This document shows positions 27,939-37,371 of a stretch of 64,000 bases of DNA, piece by piece. The notes below the pieces were generated by a model, which saw only the letters and a list, made by a program, of their open reading frames with translations, was not told the DNA's origin and made no database searches. A program made the translations under genes and the position numbers. Where the stretch lies: positions 496,001 to 560,000 of the forward strand of contig NZ_JAHWDQ010000003.1 of NCBI RefSeq assembly GCF_019312595.1. Direction: 5' to 3'. The stretch comes from Zhongshania aquimaris. GTDB taxonomy: Bacteria > Pseudomonadota > Gammaproteobacteria > Pseudomonadales > Spongiibacteraceae. Within the stretch, counting starts at the first letter, position 1. Every line of letters begins with the position of its first letter.

Positions 27939-29249
27939 ATGAGTTTTACCTCCCTGGGCTTATCTGCCCCGATTTTGGCGGCCGTTGCCGAGCAAGGTTA
28001 CGACACCCCATCCCCCATTCAAGCGCAGGCCATACCCGCAGTATTAGAAGGCCGCGACGTTATGGCCGCCGCCCAAACTGGCACCGGCAAAACAGCCGGC
28101 TTTACCCTGCCGATCCTGGAATTACTATCCCGCGGCGAACGCGCGCAAGCGAACCAGGCCCGCGTATTGATTCTTACCCCCACCCGTGAATTAGCCGCCC
28201 AGGTTGGCGAAAGTGTAGCGACCTATGGCAAGCACCTGCCGCTTCGCTCGGCTGTGGTGTTTGGTGGTGTAAAAATTAACCCGCAAATGATTAAGCTTCG
28301 CCGTGGTGTCGATGTACTCGTTGCCACGCCGGGCCGCTTGTTAGATTTGTATAATCAAAATGCGGTGAAATTTAAGCAGTTAGAAATTTTGGTACTGGAC
28401 GAAGCCGACCGCATGTTGGATATGGGCTTTATTCACGATATCCGCAAAATTCTGGCGGTACTCCCCAAGCAGCGCCAAAACCTGATGTTTTCGGCGACTT
28501 TTTCTGGCGATATTCGCGAGCTGGCAAAAGGCATTGTAAATAACCCGGTAGAAATTTCTGTTAGCCCCGAAAACACCACAGCCAAAAGCGTCACCCAGTG
28601 CATCTATCCCGTAGACAAAAGCCAGAAGCCTGGCTTGTTAACACATTTGATTCACAGCAACGACTGGCAGCAAGTGCTTATCTTCTCTAAAACCAAGCAC
28701 GGTGCGAACCGTCTAGCCGCTCACTTGGAAAAGGCAGGCATTGGTGCCGCAGCCATTCACGGCAATAAAAGCCAGGGCGCACGAACCAAGGCGCTAGCTG
28801 ATTTTAAAAGTGGTTCGGTACGCGCTTTAGTTGCGACCGATATTGCTGCCCGCGGCTTGGATATTGACCAACTTCCCCAGGTTGTCAATTTTGACCTGCC
28901 AAATGTGCCGGAAGACTATGTACACCGTATTGGCCGTACCGGTCGCGCTGGCGCGACAGGCAACGCCGTATCGCTGGTGTGTTCGGACGATTTCAAGTTA
29001 TTAGCTGACATTGAACGCCTGATCCAAGAAGTACTACCGCGTGAGATTTTAGTGGGCTTTGAGCCAAGCCACGCCTTGCCGGATTCGCGTCTAAACCAGC
29101 GCCCTGCCCGCAAACCGAGACCCAAAAACCGCAGTGAGCACCGCGACGGCCAGCGCCCCGCAGGCAACCCCGCCAATAGAAGCAGCAGAAGCAGCCGCCC
29201 GAATGGCAACCGAAGTGGCAATACTGGGCGCAGTGCACCGAAAGCCTAA
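27939..29249 (+). CDS. rhlE: DEAD-box RNA helicase RhlE
   Basis: ATP-dependent RNA helicase involved in ribosome maturation and RNA turnover. Q-motif ([14 protein letters not shown]...[11 protein letters not shown]), Walker [10 protein letters not shown] near residue 45, DEAD box [13 protein letters not shown] motif FSATFSG, and [10 protein letters not shown] near 335 are all present. The C-terminal tail (about 60 residues) is rich in Arg, Asn, Gly and Ser, as in RhlE. Together with dbpA and a Csp protein it forms an RNA/cold-related neighbourhood. Confidence 0.92.
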   Translation: MSFTSLGLSAPILAAVAEQGYDTPSPIQAQAIPAVLEGRDVMAAAQTGTGKTAGFTLPILELLSRGERAQANQARVLILTPTRELAAQVGESVATYGKHLPLRSAVVFGGVKINPQMIKLRRGVDVLVATPGRLLDLYNQNAVKFKQLEILVLDEADRMLDMGFIHDIRKILAVLPKQRQNLMFSATFSGDIRELAKGIVNNPVEISVSPENTTAKSVTQCIYPVDKSQKPGLLTHLIHSNDWQQVLIFSKTKHGANRLAAHLEKAGIGAAAIHGNKSQGARTKALADFKSGSVRALVATDIAARGLDIDQLPQVVNFDLPNVPEDYVHRIGRTGRAGATGNAVSLVCSDDFKLLADIERLIQEVLPREILVGFEPSHALPDSRLNQRPARKPRPKNRSEHRDGQRPAGNPANRSSRSSRPNGNRSGNTGRSAPKA

Positions 29250-29423
29250 TCTAAACTCTAGCGCGGGTTCACTTGTATTACTCGCGCGCTATTACTTTCT
29301 CGGCTCAAACAGAACGCTGTAATTCGACCACATAGAAAAATCACTCAAATACATTGCCTTCCCTGTCAGCACCACTAAAATGCCGAGCAGGAAATCATTA
29401 CGCTGCCAATTAAGGTGATTCAC

Positions 29424-29918
29424 ATGCTTGAAAAAGTTTTTGAACGTATTTTGTATTCGGCCCGCTGGGTGCTTGCCCCCATTTATCTTGGCCTAAGTTT
29501 CGCGCTTTTAGCGCTGGCGATTAAATTCTTTCAAGAAATTTTTCACGTCTTACCGCATATCTTCGAAACTAGCGAAATGGATCTGGTATTGGTGGTATTG
29601 TCGCTTATCGACATATCACTGGTCGGCGGCCTGCTGGTGATGGTGATGTTTTCCGGCTACGAAAACTTCGTCTCACAAATAGACTTAGAGGATGGCGATC
29701 ACAAACTTAATTGGTTGGGAAAACTCGATACCGGAAGCCTTAAAAATAAGGTAGCTGCCTCGATTGTAGCGATATCCTCTATTCACTTACTAAAAGTATT
29801 TATGAACACAGATAACATCGATGAGGGAAAATTGATGTGGTATGTCATCATCCATCTGACCTTTGTGGTATCGGCTTTTGCAATGGGCATGTTAGACAAA
29901 CTCACCCGGCACGATTAA
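29424..29918 (+). CDS. YqhA/UPF0114 family membrane protein
   Basis: A 164-residue inner-membrane protein with four hydrophobic segments (near 13-35, 50-75, 105-125 and 130-150). [20 protein letters not shown] at the start and [11 protein letters not shown] in the middle identify the UPF0114/TIGR00645 family, whose function is unknown. The ATG at 29424 follows AAGGTG; a GTG three codons upstream overlaps that ribosome binding site and is less likely. Confidence 0.88.
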   Translation: MLEKVFERILYSARWVLAPIYLGLSFALLALAIKFFQEIFHVLPHIFETSEMDLVLVVLSLIDISLVGGLLVMVMFSGYENFVSQIDLEDGDHKLNWLGKLDTGSLKNKVAASIVAISSIHLLKVFMNTDNIDEGKLMWYVIIHLTFVVSAFAMGMLDKLTRHD

Positions 29919-29930
29919 GTCATAATAGAT

Positions 29931-30449
29931 TTAAATTACAACGTCTGCGACGTCGGTATTTGCTGTCAGGATGGTTTTACGACCTTGAAATCGGTCGTAA
30001 AACCCAAGATGCGCAGCATAAGAAAACTCGTCTTCGCGACTGGAATACTGGCCTATCCACTCAAGTAGCATCTCGACATTTGCATCCTGGGCAGCCTTAG
30101 ACGCATATTTGTGCGGCTCCCAAGGTCTGGCCTTTGCGTTAGCAATACACGCCGTAACAGCCAGATTCATGAATACTATATGCTCTGCTTTATCGCTAAG
30201 TAATTCTAGTAAATCGGTATAACAACCCTCAATTACCCAGCCGCGATTTTGCTCTGCGTTGCGCTCAACAAATGCATCCAGCAAGGCGTTAACCTGAGAT
30301 AGTTCAGACCGCTGCGGCGGCTCAGTCGGCCGCCAGGCCAGCGTATCAAGGTCTAAATGATCGAGATCGTGGCGAATAGCTAATGCCTTCGCCAGAGTCG
30401 ACTTACCCGATCCTGAGTTGCCAAAAATTAATATCAGCGGGCAAGGCAT
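29931..30449 (-). CDS. P-loop kinase-like protein
   Basis: A small nucleotide-binding protein (about 172 residues) with a Walker A FGNSGSGKST near residue 9 and the fold order of shikimate/adenylate-kinase-like P-loop proteins. LDTLAWRP and WVIEGCYTDLLELL are typical of this cytoplasmic kinase-like group, sometimes annotated as shikimate kinase without evidence. AGGAGG upstream fits the ATG at 30449 or a TTG two codons earlier. It ends 12 bases from the convergent YqhA gene. Substrate unknown. Confidence 0.75.
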   Translation of the reverse strand: MPCPLILIFGNSGSGKSTLAKALAIRHDLDHLDLDTLAWRPTEPPQRSELSQVNALLDAFVERNAEQNRGWVIEGCYTDLLELLSDKAEHIVFMNLAVTACIANAKARPWEPHKYASKAAQDANVEMLLEWIGQYSSREDEFSYAAHLGFYDRFQGRKTILTANTDVADVVI

Positions 30450-30495
30450 ATCCAACAACCCCTCCTAGTGTCTAGCCCTCAATTCAATCAAAAGC

Positions 30496-31884
30496 TTAGC
30501 CGCGAATCCGTCGAACGCGAAAGTTACGCCCCTTCAATTTACCTTCGGTAAGCTTGCGTAAACCATCTGCCGCCACATCATTTCGCACCGCTACATAGGC
30601 GGTATTGTCAAAAACGTGGATTTTACCGACATCAGTTCCCGCGATACCGTCTTCGCCAGTAAGCGCACCAACAATATCGCCAGGGCGAATTTTCTGCTTT
30701 TTACCACCGTCGATTTGCAAGCAAGCCATTGGTGGTTTGAAAGTTGGTTTGTCGAGGTGATTAATATCCGGCAAGGCCTCTGGAACCACCTTATTACCGC
30801 GCATTTCTTCAATACGGGCAATTTTAGCGCTCTCGCGATCGGTATACAGACTGCAGGCAATACCCTTGCCACCGGCACGGCCGGTACGGCCAATACGGTG
30901 AATATGCACTTCTGCGTCGCGGGCAATATGGTAATTAATCACCGCATCTAAGGCGTCGATATCCAAGCCTCGAGCGGCCACGTCAGTGGCCACCAAAACC
31001 GAGACGCTTTTATTGGCAAAACGCACCAAGGTCTGGTCACGCATTTTTTGATCGAGATCGCCGTGCAATGCTTGAACGCTAAAACCGGCCTCGCGCAAGT
31101 CATCACAAACCTGCTGAGTTTCATGACGGGTATTACAAAAGATAACCGTCGAGTCTGGTCGGTATCTGAGTAACAACAACTTCACCGCAACGATGCGCTG
31201 AGTATTATCGGCGACTTTAAAAAAGTGCTGGGCGATGCTGTCGTTGTCGTGGGTAGATTCCACTTTCACCAGCAAGGGGCGCTGCATAATGCGGGTGGCA
31301 ATATCCTGAATCTCGTCGGGATACGTGGCACTAAAAAGCAGACTTTGTCGCTCATTCGGAATATAGCCAATAATGGTGTCCAGCGAATCTTGGAAACCCA
31401 TCTCCAACATACGATCGGCTTCATCTAATACCAAGGTATTCACATTCTCTAACTTTAAAGTACCTTTGCGCACATGTTCTTCAATACGTCCCGGCGTACC
31501 CACCACAATGTGCGCGCCGTGTTCCAGCGAGCCAATTTGCGGACCAAACGGCATGCCGCCACACAAGGTTAAAACTTTAATATTGTGGATGGTACGCGCT
31601 AGTTTGCGTAACTCCTTAGCGACTTGATCCGCCAACTCCCGTGTCGGGCACAGCACCAAAGACTGAACACAGAAGCGTTTAACATCGAGTTTTTGCAACT
31701 GCGTTAAACCAAATACCGCGGTTTTGCCGGAGCCGGTTTTACCCTGCGCAATCACGTCTTTGCCGTGCAAGGTGTGCGGCAAGGCCTTGGCCTGAATCGC
31801 GGTCATTTCGGTGTAACCCAATGAATTCAGGTTATCTAATAAAGCCGGATTTAAGGGAAGGGTAGAAAATTCTAGCTGACTCAC
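30496..31884 (-). CDS. dbpA: ATP-dependent RNA helicase DbpA
   Basis: DEAD-box helicase that is specific for 23S rRNA helix 92 during large-subunit assembly. 462 residues from the GTG at 31884, which has AGGA upstream; the frame stays open for 57 codons further but that part overlaps the cold-shock gene terminator and is not protein-like. Motifs: GKTGSGKT near residue 48, [33 protein letters not shown]. The C-terminal 75 residues (KIRPGDIVGALTG..., then VFDNTAYVAVRNDVA and KGRNFRVRRI) are the DbpA RNA-binding domain. Confidence 0.93.
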   Translation of the reverse strand: MSQLEFSTLPLNPALLDNLNSLGYTEMTAIQAKALPHTLHGKDVIAQGKTGSGKTAVFGLTQLQKLDVKRFCVQSLVLCPTRELADQVAKELRKLARTIHNIKVLTLCGGMPFGPQIGSLEHGAHIVVGTPGRIEEHVRKGTLKLENVNTLVLDEADRMLEMGFQDSLDTIIGYIPNERQSLLFSATYPDEIQDIATRIMQRPLLVKVESTHDNDSIAQHFFKVADNTQRIVAVKLLLLRYRPDSTVIFCNTRHETQQVCDDLREAGFSVQALHGDLDQKMRDQTLVRFANKSVSVLVATDVAARGLDIDALDAVINYHIARDAEVHIHRIGRTGRAGGKGIACSLYTDRESAKIARIEEMRGNKVVPEALPDINHLDKPTFKPPMACLQIDGGKKQKIRPGDIVGALTGEDGIAGTDVGKIHVFDNTAYVAVRNDVAADGLRKLTEGKLKGRNFRVRRIRG

Positions 31885-31963
31885 GGTGTTTTTCCTGTAG
31901 TACCGCCAGAATAAATACGCGGCGGTGGCGCAATGTACGCAGAGATAAATAGTAATGCTGAAA

Positions 31964-31996
31964 AGAAAAAAAGGGCAAGACCCGTAGGTCCTGCCC
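31964..31996 (-). terminator. Rho-independent terminator of the cold-shock gene
   Basis: On the minus strand GGGCAGGACC and GGTCTTGCCC pair with one mismatch around a four-base loop and are followed by a run of seven Ts. It lies between the csp stop and the dbpA start, so the two genes are probably separate transcription units. Confidence 0.85.
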
Positions 31997-32061
31997 CTTT
32001 TAGCATTCAATCCACAAGGGTTTGAAGCTGGCTGGAACCCGAAGGCCCAGCCCATAGCAAA

Positions 32062-32268
32062 TTACAGTGCTACGATGTTCTCTGCTTGAGGACCTTTTTG
32101 TCCTTGAGTAACAGTGAACTGTACGCGCTGGCCTTCAACCAAAGTTTTGAAGCCTGAACCAGAGATAGCGCTGAAGTGAGCGAAAACGTCTGGGCCAGAT
32201 TCTTGCTCGATGAAGCCAAAGCCTTTAGATTCGTTGAACCATTTTACTGTGCCAGTAGTAGTAGACAT
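32062..32268 (-). CDS. CspA-family cold-shock protein
   Basis: A 68-residue nucleic-acid-binding OB-fold protein. The RNA-binding motifs KGFGFIEQ (RNP1) and VFAHFSAI (RNP2) are present, and the protein starts with [12 protein letters not shown] as usual. ATG at 32268 follows AGGATT. The roughly 170-base untranslated stretch upstream (to about 32440) is long, as is common in cold-regulated csp mRNAs, but no cold box can be assigned with certainty. Confidence 0.93.
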   Translation of the reverse strand: MSTTTGTVKWFNESKGFGFIEQESGPDVFAHFSAISGSGFKTLVEGQRVQFTVTQGQKGPQAENIVAL

Positions 32269-32527
32269 AATTTTAATCCTGAAATATTTCAAAGGTAATT
32301 TTGATCTGAAATCAGATCGGTTAGGCTGGAAGTGATTCTATTACTTATGAAGTACAGGACGAAAACTACAGACAGGACTTCGAAATGGTGTACATAAATA
32401 TAGGTCGAACTTTCTAGCTGCCATGAGTATATAGACATTTACGTGCTTGTCTACCCCTTAACACTACCAAATCCCTGCGGAATACGCTTATAAATAACGG
32501 ACTTACGCAGGAATTTGGACATGGGCA

Positions 32528-33970
32528 TTAACACTGCAGACGACATTCCGCCAATGACTCTTCGTCTAAGTAAGTTATCGTGGCTGTATTAAAATTAAGA
32601 TCGACAAAAAGGTGGCAGTAATAATCACCGTGGCGCCACGCCATTGCCACACTGGAGTCGTTGGAATAACCCAGCTCAAAGTGGCCATCAAAGGCAGGAT
32701 AATTGCTCCGAAAGCGCATTAAAGCCAGCAAACGCTTCACAACGGGCTGCTCTACCGCCTCATCAATTTCTTCCAAACTGTAGTAATGACGATTGATATC
32801 TCGCAACTCGCCAGTGGCCTCCATTAACTCATTGTCATTGCAGCCGGCCAACAAGCCCACGTAATAAACCTGGGGGATACCCGGTGAAAAGAACTGAATA
32901 GCCCGCGCCGCCAGATAGGCGTCGTCGTTACGCATTAATGCGTCATAAAAAGTACAGGTTAATTGGTATATTGCGCCGACGCTGTGAATATTGGCAGCCG
33001 AGCGGCGCAAAATTGGATCGGCACTGCGGCTGGAAATATTGTCGATAAGAGCGCGAATCTTTTCTTCAGGCAGTACCCCTTCCACATCGGGAATGCATAT
33101 GCCGTCATGGGTATCCAGTACTGTCACCATGTTGCGCGGGCACATCCGCAGCCAGTTTTTCAAGTACACGCTATTGGCATCTAACAGCGAAAACAACAAT
33201 AGCGGCGGCAATGCAAAACCATAGGGATGCATATTGCGCCGACTAATGGCGTACTGATAGCTGCTATGGTCATGCACTTCAGGCAAGACCTCGGCGCCAT
33301 GTATGTGCGCCACGCCGTTGATCCAATCCAAGTTGCGATATACATCGGGCTCAACTAAAAAACAGCTAGTGCCAATGCGTTTGGTCGTGTAACCAAAGGC
33401 GTCTAAGCGGAATAGCTTTACGCCGCGCTGGGCTAAAAAGCCGATGTAATTCTCCATCAGCTGGTAGGTCAGCTCAGACTCATAATTTAAATCAATTTGA
33501 TGCTCGGTAAATGTGCACCAAACCCGCCCTGTGCTGCCATCGGCAAAGTCCACCCGCCGAAACGGCTCCTTCTCTTTACGGATATGAATTTTGGCTAAAT
33601 CATCTGGTGTGATATCACCAAATTGATCGACGTGGACAAACAGGTCGGCGTATTCAGACTCGTAACCTTTTGCGACGAAATCTAAAAACTCGGCAGACTC
33701 GTCGGAAATATGGTTTACCGTGACGTCACAACACAGATCGTATTTCGACGAGATACGCTCAATATCATCCCAGTCGCCGTATTCAGGATCGACTTCTTTG
33801 TGAGTCAAAGGCGAAAAGCCTGCGTCGGCATTAGATGGAAAAAACGGCAGTATGTGCACGCCGCCAATAGCATCCGAAAAATGCCGTTCGATGACGGTGT
33901 GTAAATCTTTGAGGTTGTTACCAAGACGATTGGGATAACAAATCATCTGCACAGCATTGCGCAAGGCCAT
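32528..33970 (-). CDS. GH13_18 glycoside phosphorylase (sucrose or glucosylglycerol phosphorylase)
   Basis: A 480-residue alpha-amylase-fold phosphorylase. The catalytic residues fit GH13 subfamily 18: nucleophile Asp190 (FRLDAFGYTTK), acid/base Glu231 (LPEVHDH) and stabiliser Asp286 (VLDTHDG), with QVYYVGLLAG later. Members phosphorolyse sucrose, glucosylglycerol or glucosylglycerate. A glucosylglycerol phosphorylase of this subfamily is known from Marinobacter, and the window encodes a glucosylglycerol-phosphate synthase at 40-42 kb, so glucosylglycerol is the more likely substrate. That choice is inference; loop residues would need alignment. Confidence 0.85.
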   Translation of the reverse strand: MALRNAVQMICYPNRLGNNLKDLHTVIERHFSDAIGGVHILPFFPSNADAGFSPLTHKEVDPEYGDWDDIERISSKYDLCCDVTVNHISDESAEFLDFVAKGYESEYADLFVHVDQFGDITPDDLAKIHIRKEKEPFRRVDFADGSTGRVWCTFTEHQIDLNYESELTYQLMENYIGFLAQRGVKLFRLDAFGYTTKRIGTSCFLVEPDVYRNLDWINGVAHIHGAEVLPEVHDHSSYQYAISRRNMHPYGFALPPLLLFSLLDANSVYLKNWLRMCPRNMVTVLDTHDGICIPDVEGVLPEEKIRALIDNISSRSADPILRRSAANIHSVGAIYQLTCTFYDALMRNDDAYLAARAIQFFSPGIPQVYYVGLLAGCNDNELMEATGELRDINRHYYSLEEIDEAVEQPVVKRLLALMRFRSNYPAFDGHFELGYSNDSSVAMAWRHGDYYCHLFVDLNFNTATITYLDEESLAECRLQC

Positions 33971-34145
33971 TCGACGGCTCCGGTCTGTGAGTGATGCTTA
34001 ACCATAAACACTGCTTAGCAAGCATGCAAACAGATAGGCCGAATGACGTGTGATTAAGTGATATTTTCTGCCTTAAGTCACAAACTCCTGCAAATTAGCC
34101 AGCGCAACTCTGCTTAAAATCACTGGCAAGGTAATACCACCGTGA

Positions 34146-35165
34146 TCAATGTCGCACTTCATTTTCAATGTTTAGCGCAGGCTCTCGCACAAAACGCTGC
34201 CGATATTCCCGAGGCGTCATCTGACAATAGCGTTTAAACAAGCGCCGAAATGCACTCTCATCTTGGTAGCCGCAGCGCTGAACTATTTCCGAAAATCTTA
34301 GCTGGGTGGTTTCCAGCAATATCTTACTGCGCTCAATTCTCAGCTTTTGCGTTAAGCCTTGGGGTGACTCGCCAATCGCGTTATTAAAACGACGAATTAG
34401 GGTGCGCGGGCTTACTGCCACATTCGCCGCTAAGTCTTCAATTTTAAAATCGCGGGCCAAATTTGCCCTAATCCACTGTTCAGATTTATTCACCACCTCG
34501 TCGCTGCTGTCGAACAAAGACAAAATCGCATACGGCGCCTGGGTAATTCGCTGACTATCTAGCATCATATATTTTGCCAGCAAGCGAGCGAACGGCTTGC
34601 CGGCGTACTTCTCTATTACACTCAAACCAACATCTAAATACGAGCTAGACCCAGCGCCAGTCAGCAGATTGCCCGAATAAACACATATTGCGTCTCTATC
34701 GACCTGAATAGCGGGATAGCGACGCTGCATTTCGCTCTGCAACCACCACGCAGTGGTTACACGACCACCATCTAACAAACCGGCCTCTGCCAAGGCATAG
34801 CTACCGCTGCAATTGGTGGCAATGAGGTCTAAACCCGCGCCATGCTCACGCAACCACTCAATCAGATCTTGCCACTGCGGCAGGTTATCGACCACGCTGG
34901 CCGGATTAGGAATCATAAACGCAGGACTAAACAAGGTATCGCCGGCACGAATATCATCAATACTGCCATCCACGTCCATCCGGCATCCATTCACGCACTC
35001 AACCGAGCGGCCATCCATCGACACGAAGTGCACATCAAATAAGGCGGCCGCACTCTTCGCCGTATTCTTGGCAATCATGTTCGCAACCATAAACAAGTCC
35101 CGGTTACCTACCAAACTGCTCGCCATCGCGCCGTCAACCGCAAGAATAAAGATCCGCCTACTCAT
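34146..35165 (-). CDS. GlxA-type AraC-family transcriptional regulator
   Basis: A regulator of about 339 residues with an N-terminal DJ-1/PfpI-like domain (IFILAVDGAMASSLVG ... ATNCSGSYALAEAGLL, the Cys in the nucleophile-elbow position) and a C-terminal AraC DNA-binding domain with two helix-turn-helix units (IEDLAANVAVSPRTLIRRF and FSEIVQRCGYQDESAFRRLF). Such proteins sense small metabolites. The ATG at 35165 is preferred over a TTG at 35177. It is divergent from the Tat-lipoprotein/transglutaminase-like pair, and the space between carries paired repeats likely to be its operator. Confidence 0.88.
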   Translation of the reverse strand: MSRRIFILAVDGAMASSLVGNRDLFMVANMIAKNTAKSAAALFDVHFVSMDGRSVECVNGCRMDVDGSIDDIRAGDTLFSPAFMIPNPASVVDNLPQWQDLIEWLREHGAGLDLIATNCSGSYALAEAGLLDGGRVTTAWWLQSEMQRRYPAIQVDRDAICVYSGNLLTGAGSSSYLDVGLSVIEKYAGKPFARLLAKYMMLDSQRITQAPYAILSLFDSSDEVVNKSEQWIRANLARDFKIEDLAANVAVSPRTLIRRFNNAIGESPQGLTQKLRIERSKILLETTQLRFSEIVQRCGYQDESAFRRLFKRYCQMTPREYRQRFVREPALNIENEVRH

Positions 35166-35203
35166 ACCCGCCACCAATCGACTTATTTAACTTGTTAAAT
35201 GCC

Positions 35204-35301
35204 ATATACGCCAACAATACCTTAAAAAGCGACTAGATCAAGCCAATATTCAGATTTTGGCGTATATAGCACTTTTAATGTCATATAAGACACTTTTGAT
35301 G
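35204..35301. promoter_or_regulatory. Candidate AraC-family operator region
   Basis: Two kinds of repeat lie between the divergent regulator and the Tat-lipoprotein gene. An 11-base inverted repeat ATATACGCCAA / TTGGCGTATAT lies at 35204-35214 and 35257-35267. A direct repeat CACTTTTAATG / CACTTTTGATG lies at 35270-35280 and 35291-35301, 21 bases apart, the two-turn spacing that AraC-type proteins use. Confidence 0.6.
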
Positions 35302-35352
35302 AACTAGACGCCGCCCTAAACTTGCCACATAAAACAACAGGAGGATTCAAAA

Positions 35353-35532
35353 GTGAAAACACAAACGAGAAGACGCTTCTTAATCCACCTTGGGATAGGG
35401 CTAACAGGCACAGCGTTGAGCCTGAGCGGATGCAGCACCATAACGCCAGAGCCATTCCAGATAGGCCGGGTTGTTAAAGCACCGTTGGGCTGCCAAGAAC
35501 TATTAGCCCGAGACAAACGTGGGGACTGCTGA
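35353..35532 (+). CDS. Small Tat-type lipoprotein
   Basis: A 59-residue protein that starts with GTG at 35353, six bases after a strong AGGAGG. The N-terminus reads TRRRFLIHLG, a twin-arginine motif, followed by a short hydrophobic core and a lipobox LSGC with the lipidated Cys near residue 27. The mature part has only about 33 residues, including two further cysteines. It lies one base before the transglutaminase-like gene and shares its transcript. Function unknown; the size suggests an anchor or partner for that protein. Confidence 0.7.
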   Translation: MKTQTRRRFLIHLGIGLTGTALSLSGCSTITPEPFQIGRVVKAPLGCQELLARDKRGDC

Positions 35533-35533
35533 C

Positions 35534-35935
35534 ATGAGCGAACTAAAGAGAGAATTGCAATATATCCACCGCATCGTGAGCGAGCACTTCGTGCAAAACA
35601 GCGACATCGGAGAACGCTGGGACATGCCACCAGACGGCTACACCGGCCACCAGTGGTTGCGAGACGATTGTGATGGCTTCTGTTTGGCCTGCCGCGCACT
35701 GCTAAGAAATATGGATATTCCCAGCAGGCTCGTCTACTGCGAGCTAGGAAGCAGCGGCCACTTGGTTGTAGAGGTCCAGGGCTGGATTCTGGATTTGCGC
35801 CAAAATGACGTGGTCGCCAACACATTGTTACCACACTACCGCTGGCTAAGAATTTCCGGTTACGAAGCCGGGGACCCTTGGCGGGAGATTGTAAACATCC
35901 GAACTACTTTAGAAGTTGCGGCACTGGATCATTAA
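35534..35935 (+). CDS. Transglutaminase-like cysteine peptidase (BTLCP-type)
   Basis: A 133-residue papain-fold protein. The likely nucleophile is in DDCDGFCLACRALL, the His in GSSGHLVVEV and the Asp in GWILDLRQ, the Cys-His-Asp order of the bacterial transglutaminase-like cysteine proteinase family. It has no signal peptide of its own from the ATG at 35534, which follows the Tat-lipoprotein stop by one base. An earlier GTG at 35519 would overlap that gene. The role is unknown; coupling to a divergent GlxA-like regulator suggests induced expression. Confidence 0.75.
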   Translation: MSELKRELQYIHRIVSEHFVQNSDIGERWDMPPDGYTGHQWLRDDCDGFCLACRALLRNMDIPSRLVYCELGSSGHLVVEVQGWILDLRQNDVVANTLLPHYRWLRISGYEAGDPWREIVNIRTTLEVAALDH

Positions 35936-36000
35936 CATTTACCTTCATAAATACTAAATTCAGCCAAGCTCCTCAAAAAGTGCTCTGAAAAAACCACCCA

Positions 36001-37245
36001 TTAAGGATTTATAAACTTATATCTAATCGGCAAGGAATTTAAACCACTCACAAAGTGGCTGGGGATATAAGTCGGCTCGCCGTTAAATTCGAGGCTTTCC
36101 AACTGTGGCAATAACAGACGCAAAAACGTTTCGATTTCCATTCTCGCCAAGTGCATACCCAAGCAATTGTGGCGCCCATGACCAAAGGCCAAATGTTTGC
36201 TGCCCTTGCGAGATACATCAAAGTTCTCTGGTCGATCAATTGCCGAGGCATCACGATTGGCAGATTCAAAAAACATCGTCACGGTATCGCCCTTTTTAAG
36301 ACTCACTCCGCTTAATTCGGTATCAGCCAACACAGTGCGGGCAAAATGTTTTACCGGCGTGACCCAGCGAATACATTCGTCCGCCGCCTTGCTGTAAAGG
36401 CTTGGATCATCAAGCAATGCTTGGCGCTGTTCAGGATGTTGAATGAGCGCTTGTAAGCCGCCGGCAATACTGGCGCTCGTGGTGTCGTGACCTGCGGTTG
36501 CAAGCAGCACAAAATACGAAGTGAGGGTGAAAGGATCAATCGGCTCGCCATTGAGTTTCGCATTCGCTAATACGCTCGCTATATCATCTTTGGGTGCAGC
36601 CCTGCGATCCTCAGCCAAGGCCGTAAAATATTCTGCCATCGCCTGCACGCATTCCATAAAGACCGTCATCGCGTCCTTTTCTTCAGTAGCAAAGCCTTCT
36701 GGCGCAAACAACTGCTGGGTTAAGGTCAGTATATTCGCTTCGTCTTTTTCCGGTATACCAATCAACTGCAAGATCACCCGCAATGGATACCAAAATGCGA
36801 TATCACTGGCAAAATCGCACTCACCGCCCTTGTCTTTCATGCGCGCAATAAAGCTCTCTGCGAGCTCCGCAACATGGCCGCGCATTTTGACGATATTGGC
36901 TGGCATAAACCAATCTCGGGTGATTTTACGCAGCGCCATGTGCTGTTCACCATCCATGTGAACAAGGGTTTTAACACCCATAATGTCGCCGAATCGGGCC
37001 TGATTCATTTCTTCCAATGCTTGTAAAATTAAAACAGCACGGGGCTCGGCACTGAATAACTCCGGCGTAGACTCAATATAGCGAATATCCTCATAACGAG
37101 TGACCGCCCAGTAGGGCCTAATATCATCCGGTTCAATTAAGCAGATTGGCCTGTGCTCTCTCAACTCTGCCAGTTTGGCGCTAATGTCTGCAGGCCGTGT
37201 ATACGACATGGCGTCGCTGAGAATTGAATCACTGAGATTAGACAT
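36001..37245 (-). CDS. Cytochrome P450
   Basis: A 414-residue soluble class I P450. The I-helix motif LLATAGHDTTSA is near residue 245, the ExxR motif is ECIR near 287, and the haem-ligand loop is FGHGRHNCLGMHLAR near 355. No membrane segment, as usual for bacterial enzymes. It has no adjacent redox partner; the ferredoxin reductase and ferredoxin at 8-10 kb are possible donors. The RoxA-like cytochrome gene lies upstream on the same strand with a 126-base gap. Substrate unknown (terpene, steroid and fatty-acid oxidations all fit the family). Confidence 0.9.
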   Translation of the reverse strand: MSNLSDSILSDAMSYTRPADISAKLAELREHRPICLIEPDDIRPYWAVTRYEDIRYIESTPELFSAEPRAVLILQALEEMNQARFGDIMGVKTLVHMDGEQHMALRKITRDWFMPANIVKMRGHVAELAESFIARMKDKGGECDFASDIAFWYPLRVILQLIGIPEKDEANILTLTQQLFAPEGFATEEKDAMTVFMECVQAMAEYFTALAEDRRAAPKDDIASVLANAKLNGEPIDPFTLTSYFVLLATAGHDTTSASIAGGLQALIQHPEQRQALLDDPSLYSKAADECIRWVTPVKHFARTVLADTELSGVSLKKGDTVTMFFESANRDASAIDRPENFDVSRKGSKHLAFGHGRHNCLGMHLARMEIETFLRLLLPQLESLEFNGEPTYIPSHFVSGLNSLPIRYKFINP

Positions 37246-37371
37246 TTTTTATTTCCCCAAACTGAGCGAGACCCAAGCAATATTAGCTACGACTAGCACA
37301 AACCTGCGTCGGTCTCTTAGAGTTAATATAAATACCAGTACTTAATTTTGCAGCGGTATTTCACCCAACAC

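Noticed and set aside
35222-35834. Minus-strand frames over the Tat-lipoprotein and peptidase genes
   Set aside because: They run opposite to two plus-strand genes with good ribosome binding sites and recognisable motifs.
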